A stretch of DNA of 64,000 nt from an uncultured Lachnospiraceae bacterium (GTDB lineage: Bacteria; Bacillota; Clostridia; Lachnospirales; Lachnospiraceae), in contig CAJTNC010000004.1 in NCBI GenBank assembly GCA_910577955.1, positions 92,446 through 156,445 on the forward strand, in the 5' to 3' direction. The translations under genes were made by a program, and so were the position numbers. A model generated the notes under the pieces. It searched no databases, was not told the origin of the DNA, and saw only the letters and a list, made by a program, of their open reading frames with translations. Shown here piece by piece: positions 1 through 6,343 of this stretch. Position 1 is the stretch's first letter; every line of letters starts with the position of its first letter.

Positions 1-192
1 GTGAAATGTCCCTATGCGGAGGGATGGGCGGATCAGAGAACTTTTTATGTGCGAAAAACGGGACATTCTGATCATGCCTCAAAACTGCATAACCCGTATT
101 CTCAGGATTTTGTGCAGGAGGCGCTTCCGATGGGGCCGCTGCCTTATGAGACGTGGGATGAAGAGGAGTGGTATCTGAGAGCGGAAAGATAG
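1..192 (+). CDS. 3' end of an unidentified gene (partial)
   Basis: The frame is open to the left edge of the window and stops at 190-192, so this is probably the last 60 or so codons of a longer gene; the GTG at position 1 need not be its start. The visible tail is polar and rich in Trp, Tyr, Glu and Pro near its end, with no membrane segment and no motif I recognise. It ends 13 bases before the metallo-hydrolase gene and very likely shares its transcript. Because beta-phosphoglucomutase lies two genes downstream, a sugar-metabolising enzyme is possible, but that is only a guess from context. Confidence 0.5.
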   Translation: MKCPYAEGWADQRTFYVRKTGHSDHASKLHNPYSQDFVQEALPMGPLPYETWDEEEWYLRAER

Positions 193-205
193 AGGGGGAT
201 AATAA

Positions 206-946
206 ATGCAGGTGTTGAAAAATCTATACAAACTGGCAGGAGAGGAATACCGGATGGTTCCGAATGTTTTTGCCGTAAAAGCGGAGGATGCGCTGGTCCT
301 GATAGACTGCGGAACGGATGAAAGGGAGTGGCAGGTGATTACGGAAAATATGCGCGGCTGGGGGATCGATGGAGTTCCGGTCACCCATGTGCTGATCACG
401 CATGCCCACGGGGATCATGCTGGAAACGCCGCTATGCTTCAGCGCGCCGGAGCAAAAATCATAGTGGGGGAGAGGGCGGTTTCCGTGGAAGACGCGGAGA
501 ATCCGCTGAATTTCCATTATGCATATCAGGAACCCTGTAAGCCTTTTGTGCCGGATCGCTATGTAAAAGACGGGGAGGAACTGATGATTCACGGGCTGAA
601 ATTCACTGTGATTGCTGCGCCCGGACACAGCGCGGGAGATGTGGTGTATCAGGTCGAGATGGATGGGAAGAGTATCCTGTTTTTAGGCGATGTTTTTCAT
701 ATAGATTCCTACGGGGAGAAGGCTTGGATCGGAGAGCAGTGGTTTCTTGATTCGGATTATGATGCCTATATGAGAAGTCTTTACAGACTGATGCACATTC
801 ATGCGGATGTTTTGCTCAGTGCACATATGCAGGGATGTCTGCGGGATTGTGATCAGATCCTACGCAGCGCGTTTATTCAGGCACAGGAGAAATTTGACGG
901 CCGCTGGAATAAGAAATTGTTTTTAAAGGAGATCGGACTGATATGA
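206..946 (+). CDS. MBL-fold metallo-hydrolase
   Basis: A 246-residue cytoplasmic protein of the metallo-beta-lactamase superfamily. The metal-binding HxHxDH signature is complete (His66, His68, Asp70, His71), followed by the third-motif His141 in APGHS, the bridging Asp162 in LGD, and a late His207. These ligands predict a dinuclear zinc or iron hydrolase. The superfamily covers glyoxalase II, lactonases, phosphodiesterases and others, and the substrate cannot be read from sequence. A purine-rich site precedes the ATG at 206. The stop overlaps the next start in ATGA, so it is translationally coupled to beta-phosphoglucomutase. A role linked to sugar or sugar-phosphate turnover is inferred from this coupling only. 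Confidence 0.85.
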   Translation: MQVLKNLYKLAGEEYRMVPNVFAVKAEDALVLIDCGTDEREWQVITENMRGWGIDGVPVTHVLITHAHGDHAGNAAMLQRAGAKIIVGERAVSVEDAENPLNFHYAYQEPCKPFVPDRYVKDGEELMIHGLKFTVIAAPGHSAGDVVYQVEMDGKSILFLGDVFHIDSYGEKAWIGEQWFLDSDYDAYMRSLYRLMHIHADVLLSAHMQGCLRDCDQILRSAFIQAQEKFDGRWNKKLFLKEIGLI

Positions 947-1578
947 GAGCGTTCATTTTTGATCTGGATGGTGTGATCGTTCATACGGATCGTTTCCATT
1001 ATCGGGCTTGGAAGCAGACAGCGGATGAAATGGGAATTTATTTTGATGAACAGATCAATCACCGTCTGCGCGGAATCAGCAGGGAGCAGAGTCTGGAAAT
1101 TATTTTGGAGAAATATGATCGAGAGCCGTTAAGCAGAGAGCAGAAGCAGGAGCTGATGGATCGGAAGAACGGTTATTACCGTAAACTTCTCGGTGAGATG
1201 ACGCCGGACGATGTGGGGGCTGAAGTCCGCAGTACCCTTGGAAAGCTGCGGGAAGCCGGATATAAACTCGGGATTGGTTCTTCCAGTAAAAATACGAAGT
1301 ACATATTGGAAAAAGTTGAATTATTAAAAATTTTTCAAGCGGTTTCAGATGGAACTAATATCCGCAAATCGAAACCTGATCCGGAGGTTTTTTTGAAAGC
1401 GGCGGAGTTTTTGCACGAAAATCCGGGGGATTGTTATGTGGTGGAAGATGCATATGCAGGGATAGATGCCGCAAAGGCGGCCGGTTGTATTTCCATTGGG
1501 ATCGGTGAAGCCGGTAAATATGTCGGGGCCGATTACCGTATCGGATCATTTTCCGAGTTGCTGGAATTTTTGCCGTAG
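943..1578 (+). CDS. pgmB: Beta-phosphoglucomutase (HAD superfamily)
   Basis: Expected to interconvert beta-glucose 1-phosphate and glucose 6-phosphate after phosphorolysis of maltose, trehalose, kojibiose or similar sugars. It is 211 residues, the usual size. All HAD motifs are present: the nucleophile and acid/base pair in FDLDGV (Asp7, Asp9), the motif II serine in the GSSSKN stretch, the motif III lysine in KSKPDP, and the acidic motif IV in VEDAYAG. The cap region begins WKQTADEMGI, as in true beta-PGMs. Its ATG overlaps the stop of the metallo-hydrolase gene by four bases. No glycoside phosphorylase gene is visible inside the window, so its partner may lie upstream of the left edge. Another HAD sugar phosphatase is the main alternative. 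Confidence 0.82.
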   Translation: MRAFIFDLDGVIVHTDRFHYRAWKQTADEMGIYFDEQINHRLRGISREQSLEIILEKYDREPLSREQKQELMDRKNGYYRKLLGEMTPDDVGAEVRSTLGKLREAGYKLGIGSSSKNTKYILEKVELLKIFQAVSDGTNIRKSKPDPEVFLKAAEFLHENPGDCYVVEDAYAGIDAAKAAGCISIGIGEAGKYVGADYRIGSFSELLEFLP

Positions 1579-1650
1579 CGCAGGAAAAATGCGGGCGGCA
1601 GATTTGCAACGATCCTCTCTCCGTAATAGTGGGGGAGGGCGTTTTTCATA

Positions 1651-1705
1651 TTGACATTCTCGATATTCGAGAATATAATAAAAGTAAATAAACTCGATTA
1701 TCGAG
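1651..1705 (+). promoter_or_regulatory. PadR promoter with operator palindromes
   Basis: A consensus sigma-A promoter: TTGACA at 1651-1656, a 17-base spacer, TATAAT at 1674-1679. The spacer is filled by the palindrome ATTCTCGA-TAT-TCGAGAAT (1656-1674), which touches both hexamers. A second palindrome, CTCGAT-T-ATCGAG, lies at 1693-1705, with its centre 34 bases downstream. Both share the CTCGA/TCGAG core. A dimer bound here would block RNA polymerase. The PadR gene starting at 1741 is the obvious source of the repressor, which implies autoregulation. Confidence 0.85.
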
Positions 1706-1740
1706 AATAAGATGAGGGGATGTTTGGGAGGAGGCCGGCG

Positions 1741-2061
1741 ATGCCGCGTGTGAAGTTTCAAACCCTGACAGAGCAGATGTTTTACACGCTGTTATGTCTC
1801 AAAGAAGAATGTTACGGAATGGACATTCTGGATAAGGTGCCGGCGATGACGAAGGGGCGGGTGAATGTAGGTTCCGGTACGCTCTATACGCTGCTTGAGC
1901 AGTTTCTGGAGGCCGGTATGATATCGGAGACAAAGGTGGAGGGGAGAAAGCGCAGTTATATTCTGTCAGAGAAAGGGCGGGAGATGCTGGAGAAAGAGTA
2001 TGGGCGTATCTGCGCGCAGGCGGAGGACTACCGCCAAATTTTTGGGGAGGGGAGACGATGA
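1741..2061 (+). CDS. PadR family transcriptional regulator
   Basis: A winged-helix repressor of about 106 residues. The N-terminal PadR domain is clear: the TEQMFYTLLCL helix, YGMDI, GSGTLYTLL recognition region and the wing around SYILSEKGREML, followed by a short C-terminal dimerisation helix. I chose the ATG at 1741 because GGGAGGAGG sits at 1726-1734 just before it and family members begin MPRVKF; an in-frame ATG at 1720 would have its purine run directly against the codon. It overlaps the DUF2812 gene by ATGA. It probably binds the two TCGA palindromes in its own promoter and responds to a hydrophobic or envelope-active ligand, as PadR proteins commonly do; the ligand is unknown. Confidence 0.92.
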   Translation: MPRVKFQTLTEQMFYTLLCLKEECYGMDILDKVPAMTKGRVNVGSGTLYTLLEQFLEAGMISETKVEGRKRSYILSEKGREMLEKEYGRICAQAEDYRQIFGEGRR

Positions 2062-3449
2062 GAGAGACGAAAAGATGTATTCCGCAATTCACATTTTATG
2101 ATAAAACGGGTATTCAGAGATATCTGGAAAAGCAGGCGTCACAGGGATGGATGCTGCAGAAAATTTCCTGCGGCTGGGTATTTCGAAGGATAGAGCCGAA
2201 AAAAATACATTTTTTTGTGACTTATTTTTACAAAAAGTCCATTTTCGAGCCGGAGGGTTCGGAGGAGCAGAAGCGTTTCTGGGAGTTCTGTGAGCATGCG
2301 GGCTGGAAACTGGCGGCAACAAACGAACAGATGCAGATATTTTATAATGAGGAGGAAGATCCTGTGCCCATTGAGACGGACACGGCAATGGAGGTGGAGA
2401 AAATCAGCAGGTCTGCCTGGAAAAGTTTTCTGCTGCCTTATATTCTCTTACTGGTTTCTTTTTTCCTGCATATCGGTTCAGTTGTGGAGAGAATGCATTA
2501 TGATCCTCTGAGCATTTTGGCTGATGATATGGATCTGCTCATCCTATGCAGCTGGTGCCTTCTGGCTGTTTATGTGATCAGGGAGATCGTCAGATATTTT
2601 TTCTGGCACCGGAAGGCTGTGAGGTATGCTGAGGCGGGAGGTGGTTTTGCACCTACAAGGGGCGTGGGTAAGATATGGAGCGTGATTCCGTTTGCCGCGC
2701 TTTTCTGTGTTGCCGCAGGGATGGTATTGTTTGGAGACAGCGGGACGTCCCATGCATTTTTTTGGATGCTGTTGATGCTCGGCATTTCTATGGCGCTGAT
2801 CACAGGAATTTCGAGGTGGATGAGGCATATTGGGGTGAAAGCAGCGTTCAACCGGCTGACGGTCATTGGCCTCACGACTTTCGTCGGTATTGTCATGCTG
2901 CAGCAGTTATTTATGATGATCATCCGTGGGGAACTGTTTCCGGGGAGAGAGGCGGCGGAAACCTATGAATACAATGGCTGGACCTTTGAAGTGTACTGCG
3001 ATAAGCTGCCCCTTACGGTGGAAGATTTGTTTGGAGAAAACAGTACATCCTTTGATAAGCGGTATTCCTATGAACTGACTGAAAAGGAGTCGGTATTTCT
3101 TCTATGTTCCGAGGCAGTGCAGGATCCGCGGGCAGATGCAGAGGATCTGCCGTGGATCAGATATACGGCAGCGGAAGTGAAAGTCCCCTTTTTGTATAAA
3201 TGGTGTGTGAAGAGGACAATAGATAAATATGCGAAGGAAGATATTGACGGAGAGACAGGGCATGAGGCAATGTACGAGATTGAGGAAGAACTCTGGGGGG
3301 CGGACGTCGCATACCGTCTATATCGCGGCGAGGAAACAAAAGAGAAATATGTGATCTGTTATGAAAACGTGATTCTGGAACTGGATACGTCATGGGAATT
3401 GACAGCGGAACAGATAGCCGTGGTGAAGGAGAAGTTCGGAGGGGAATAG
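2058..3449 (+). CDS. DUF2812 domain membrane protein
   Basis: A 463-residue protein of unknown function. The first 100 or so residues match the DUF2812 pattern (FYDKTGIQRYLEKQASQGW then a GWVFRRIEP strand). Five hydrophobic stretches follow at about 124-143, 156-175, 208-227, 235-253 and 267-290. The C-terminal 170 residues are soluble, acidic and probably face one side of the membrane. It is translationally coupled to the PadR gene (ATGA overlap), the usual arrangement for DUF2812 proteins in Clostridia, so the pair is likely a ligand sensor/repressor with its membrane target. The biochemical role is unknown. The promoter ahead of PadR should serve both genes. Confidence 0.82.
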   Translation: MRETKRCIPQFTFYDKTGIQRYLEKQASQGWMLQKISCGWVFRRIEPKKIHFFVTYFYKKSIFEPEGSEEQKRFWEFCEHAGWKLAATNEQMQIFYNEEEDPVPIETDTAMEVEKISRSAWKSFLLPYILLLVSFFLHIGSVVERMHYDPLSILADDMDLLILCSWCLLAVYVIREIVRYFFWHRKAVRYAEAGGGFAPTRGVGKIWSVIPFAALFCVAAGMVLFGDSGTSHAFFWMLLMLGISMALITGISRWMRHIGVKAAFNRLTVIGLTTFVGIVMLQQLFMMIIRGELFPGREAAETYEYNGWTFEVYCDKLPLTVEDLFGENSTSFDKRYSYELTEKESVFLLCSEAVQDPRADAEDLPWIRYTAAEVKVPFLYKWCVKRTIDKYAKEDIDGETGHEAMYEIEEELWGADVAYRLYRGEETKEKYVICYENVILELDTSWELTAEQIAVVKEKFGGE

Positions 3450-3525
3450 AAGAAGGCTGGCTGTTTGGATCATTGCAAAACTTATGGCAGTTGTTGTTTG
3501 CAGAGTGTAAGTTGCGAAAAAATGC

Positions 3526-3554
3526 TTGACAAAAATTGTGTAAGAATTTAAACT
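3526..3554 (+). promoter_or_regulatory. Putative sigma-A promoter for the Rpn-like gene
   Basis: TTGACA at 3526-3531, a 17-base spacer and TAAACT at 3549-3554, in an AT-rich gap 120 bases before the gene start. The -10 matches four of six consensus bases. The rest of the 3450-3675 gap shows no other clear signal. Confidence 0.5.
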
Positions 3555-3675
3555 ATGTAATATATAAAAATATATTCTGAAGGCTTTTCTTTGTGTGTTT
3601 CACACGATCGGCGGTTTCTGCCGGAAGTTACCAAATGATATGTTTGATTAAATTGTTTACAAAGGAGGAATGTTT

Positions 3676-4815
3676 ATGGAGGTAAAGTTAAAAAAGTATT
3701 TTCCGATGATCAGAGAGAGGAAGGAGCTTCTGGCGGAGATTGAGGAAAATGAAGCACTCCGGGAAATGTTTGCGGGCTGGGAAAGGGGGCAGCAGGAGGG
3801 ATTTTTGGATATTTGCACGGGTGTGCGGGGATTAAAGTTTTTGCAGGACAGTTTTTTTAAGGAAATCCTGAATCCGGAGTACGTGCCGGAGCGATTTAAT
3901 GATTTTCTTTCTTGTCTGCTGGAGGAGAAGGTCAGGGTGCTGAAAGTTCTGGCTGGGGATTCTGTGAGGATTGCGGATGAGGCGTCGCTGTTGATCACGG
4001 ATATTGTGGTGGAGTTAGAGGATGGGAGCATAGCGAACGTCGAGATGCAGAAGATAGGGTATCTGTTTCCGGGGCAGCGATGCGCCTGCTATTCCGCAGA
4101 TTTACTGCTCCGACAGTATAAGAGAGTGCGCAGCGAAAAGAAAAAGAAGTTTGGCTATCGTGACGTTAAGAATGTATATACGATAGTATTGTTTGAAAAA
4201 AGCCCGAGAGAGTTTCATGAATATCAGGATAAATATTGTCATTTTTTTGAACAGAAGTCGGATACGGGGTTAAAATTGGAACTACTGCAGAAATATGTGC
4301 TTATTTCCCTTGACATCTTTGCAAGATATCAACAAAATAATAATATCAGTGAAAAGAGGGAGGCATGGCTGACGCTGTTAGCATGTGATAAACCGGAAAA
4401 GATCGTGGCTTTGATAGAGAAGTATCCGGAATTTCGCCGGATATATGAGGAGGGCTATGAGATCTGCCGGAATACAGAAAGGGTGATGGAGATGTTCTCG
4501 AAGGAATTGTATGAGCTTGACAGAAATACGGTGCAGTACATGATTGACGAGCAGCAGGAGACGCTGGAAGCCCAGCGAGAGACACTGGATGTCCAGCGGG
4601 AAGAACTGGAAGCCCAGCGAGAGACACTGGATGTCCAGCGGGAAGAACTGGAAGCCCAGCGGGAAGAACTGGATGCTCTGCGGGAAGAAATTGAACGTCT
4701 GTATAAGGGCACAATAAGTATGTTAAGGAGCCTTAACATGACCGATCAAGAGATCACCGCAAGACTGTGTGCCCAGTACCGGATAGAAGAGAAGGAAGCG
4801 CAAAAGTATTTATAA
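3676..4815 (+). CDS. Rpn/PD-(D/E)XK family nuclease-like protein with heptad-repeat tail
   Basis: About 379 residues. The N-terminal part matches the Rpn / 'PD-(D/E)XK nuclease family transposase' group: a DFLSCLLEE stretch, then ADEASLLITDIVVELEDGSIANVEMQ, which carries the Asp...Glu-x-Gln pattern of the nuclease core, and the YSADLLLRQY helix. Family members are recombination-promoting nucleases or toxin-like proteins and are often present in several copies. Near the C-terminus seven consecutive heptads of the form E-[TE]-L-x-x-Q-R predict a coiled coil. The start at 3676 is preferred over 3670 because AAAGGAGG at 3661-3668 is seven bases from it. A solo gene with its own promoter and terminator. 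Its cellular target is unknown. Confidence 0.75.
   Translation: MEVKLKKYFPMIRERKELLAEIEENEALREMFAGWERGQQEGFLDICTGVRGLKFLQDSFFKEILNPEYVPERFNDFLSCLLEEKVRVLKVLAGDSVRIADEASLLITDIVVELEDGSIANVEMQKIGYLFPGQRCACYSADLLLRQYKRVRSEKKKKFGYRDVKNVYTIVLFEKSPREFHEYQDKYCHFFEQKSDTGLKLELLQKYVLISLDIFARYQQNNNISEKREAWLTLLACDKPEKIVALIEKYPEFRRIYEEGYEICRNTERVMEMFSKELYELDRNTVQYMIDEQQETLEAQRETLDVQREELEAQRETLDVQREELEAQREELDALREEIERLYKGTISMLRSLNMTDQEITARLCAQYRIEEKEAQKYL
4558..4683 (+). repeat. In-frame 21/42-base tandem repeat in the Rpn-like gene
   Basis: Six 21-base units, each coding one heptad, fill 4558-4683. They alternate between two versions, so the higher-order unit is 42 bases: 4579-4620 and 4621-4662 differ only at the last base. 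The near identity at DNA level points to recent expansion, and copy number may vary between strains. Confidence 0.9.
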
Positions 4816-4869
4816 AAAAGAAAGGTTTTGCAGAAAAGATAAAGAGGTATTGTGCTGTTTCAATAGAGA

Positions 4870-4916
4870 ACGGGGCGGTGGAAGTGATGAGATGGGTTTC
4901 CATAGCTCCGTTTTTT
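4870..4916 (+). terminator. Rho-independent terminator after the Rpn-like gene
   Basis: Arms 4870-4883 and 4898-4911 pair over 14 positions with wobbles and one mismatch, and are followed by a run of six T (4911-4916). It separates the Rpn-like gene from pyrE. Confidence 0.7.
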
Positions 4917-4962
4917 ATATTCAAGAGTGGGTGTTTCGGGCGTCCGGCACTATTAAAAATGA

Positions 4963-4991
4963 TTGAATATAGAAACCGGATGTGGTAAAAT
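4963..4991 (+). promoter_or_regulatory. Putative promoter for pyrE
   Basis: TTGAAT at 4963-4968, 17-base spacer, TAAAAT at 4986-4991, about 64 bases before the pyrE start. No PyrR-type anticodon-like attenuator is evident in the short leader. Confidence 0.5.
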
Positions 4992-5054
4992 TGGTAAAAA
5001 ATAAATTTATTAGACAGGGCTTTGCAACGAATAAAGCGGAGGGGCTTGAATATT

Positions 5055-5726
5055 ATGGAAAGATATAAAGAGGAATTTATCGAATTTATGGTGGACAGCG
5101 ATGTTTTGAAATTCGGTGATTTTGTCACAAAGAGCGGCAGGAAGACTCCCTTTTTTGTGAATACGGGATTTTACAGAACAGGGACTCAGCTCCGTAAGCT
5201 TGGCGGCTATTATGCAAAGGCTATCTACGACAAATTCGGACTTGATTTTGACGTTTTGTTCGGACCTGCCTATAAGGGAATTCCGCTGTCTGTGGCGGCA
5301 TCCATGGCCATTTCTGAACAGTATGGCAAGGATATAAAATATTGTTCCAACAGGAAAGAAATAAAGGATCACGGCGATAAAGGGATTTTGCTTGGAAGTC
5401 CGCTTGCGGCCGGAGAAAGAGTATTGCTGATCGAGGATGTGACCACGGCGGGTACTTCCATCGGGGAGACTTTGCCTATTATCCGCGCGCAGGGCGATGT
5501 GCAGGTCTGCGGTCTTGTGGTCAGTGTGGATCGCATGGAGCGGGGCAGTGGCGATAAGAGTGCTCTGGCGGAAATCTCCGAGACTTACGGTTTTCCTACG
5601 GCGGCGATCGTGACGATGGAGGAAGTGGTGGAACATCTGCATAACCGTCCGTATAATGGGAAAGTTTATATTGATGACGCGCTTAAAGGGGCAATCGATA
5701 CTTATTATGAACAGTACGGGGTATAA
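5055..5726 (+). CDS. pyrE: Orotate phosphoribosyltransferase
   Basis: Joins orotate to PRPP to give orotidine 5'-monophosphate, the fifth step of UMP synthesis, in the cytosol. About 223 residues, normal for the clostridial form. The PRPP-binding loop VLLIEDVTTAGTS is intact, the flexible-loop basic motif NRKEIKDHGDKG is present, and the N-terminal region GDFVTKSGRKTPFF matches the substrate-binding segment. I start it at 5055 because GCGGAGGGG at 5036-5044 lies ten bases upstream; the in-frame ATG at 5022 has no comparable site. It stands apart from other pyrimidine genes here, behind its own likely promoter, which is common in Clostridia. Confidence 0.95.
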   Translation: MERYKEEFIEFMVDSDVLKFGDFVTKSGRKTPFFVNTGFYRTGTQLRKLGGYYAKAIYDKFGLDFDVLFGPAYKGIPLSVAASMAISEQYGKDIKYCSNRKEIKDHGDKGILLGSPLAAGERVLLIEDVTTAGTSIGETLPIIRAQGDVQVCGLVVSVDRMERGSGDKSALAEISETYGFPTAAIVTMEEVVEHLHNRPYNGKVYIDDALKGAIDTYYEQYGV

Positions 5727-5791
5727 AGCGGCGGACGGCAGGAGGCATATCGGCAGAAGGACTGTGGGATCTGGTATAGAAAGGAGCAGAG

Positions 5792-5944
5792 ATGGAAGAG
5801 AAAACTTTTAAGACATTAAACGGGACAGGTGCACTGAATATTGCGCTGGGGGTAATTGGTATCGTGGCAGGTGTGGCCGGCGGCGTACTGTTGATCATCA
5901 GCGGTGCGAAGCTTCTTTCCAGAAAATCAAAAATGCTGTTTTAG
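5792..5944 (+). CDS. Small membrane protein, 50 residues
   Basis: Too short for usual gene callers but well supported: AAGGAG at 5781-5786 is five bases before the ATG, and the frame runs 50 codons to TAG. The product starts MEEKTFKTLNGTGALN, has one Gly/Ala/Val/Ile-rich membrane helix over about residues 16-40, and ends with a basic tail (LLSRKSKMLF), predicting the C-terminus inside. It sits between pyrE and a second small membrane protein gene. I recall similar short proteins in Clostridia but no function. Expression as a small membrane peptide is inferred from the ribosome binding site and the clean helix. Confidence 0.7.
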   Translation: MEEKTFKTLNGTGALNIALGVIGIVAGVAGGVLLIISGAKLLSRKSKMLF

Positions 5945-6008
5945 GATGGACGGGTACTTTCCGCGGGAAGTGCCCTTTTCGCATATGAAGACCAAGGGAG
6001 TAGGACCG

Positions 6009-6326
6009 ATGGCAAAAAAGAATTACATTTTTACAAACAAGGAGCATCCTAAAAAAGCAATCATGTCAACCATACTGGGGGTACTGTCGGCCGGTTCTCT
6101 GATTCTGGCGGCTTATCTGTCTTATGCAGATCGGGGGGCGGAGAACGTGCGGTATGGCACGGCTTGCTTTCTTGCTATGATCTTTGCCTTTATCGGTGTG
6201 ATACTAGGGACACTGGGAAGAATGGAAAAAGATAAGTTTTATCTGTTTTGTTATATTGGAATTGCGTTGAATCTGGCGGCGATCGGGCTGGTGAGCCTAA
6301 TCCTGTATGCGGGAGCGCTGCTTTAG
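6009..6326 (+). CDS. Small membrane protein, DUF6142-like
   Basis: About 105 residues, begun at the ATG at 6009 (MAKKNYIFTNKEHPKKAIMS), which follows AAGGGAGTAGG; an upstream in-frame start at 5904 would read into the preceding 50-residue gene. Hydrophobic segments at about 18-39, 51-70 and 78-104 predict a three-helix inner-membrane protein with a basic, cytosolic N-terminus. The sequence resembles the family I remember as DUF6142, though this was not checked. It precedes the aminopeptidase gene by 17 bases and is probably cotranscribed with it. Function unknown. Confidence 0.72.
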   Translation: MAKKNYIFTNKEHPKKAIMSTILGVLSAGSLILAAYLSYADRGAENVRYGTACFLAMIFAFIGVILGTLGRMEKDKFYLFCYIGIALNLAAIGLVSLILYAGALL

Positions 6327-6343
6327 TCAGGAGGGGATAACGG

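Noticed and set aside
4558..4683. Regular repeats that might be a CRISPR array
   Set aside because: Units are contiguous, in frame and code for heptads; there are no unique spacers.
4346..4739. Open frames on the minus strand across the Rpn-like gene tail
   Set aside because: They mirror the 21-base repeat, which leaves several frames open; no ribosome binding site.
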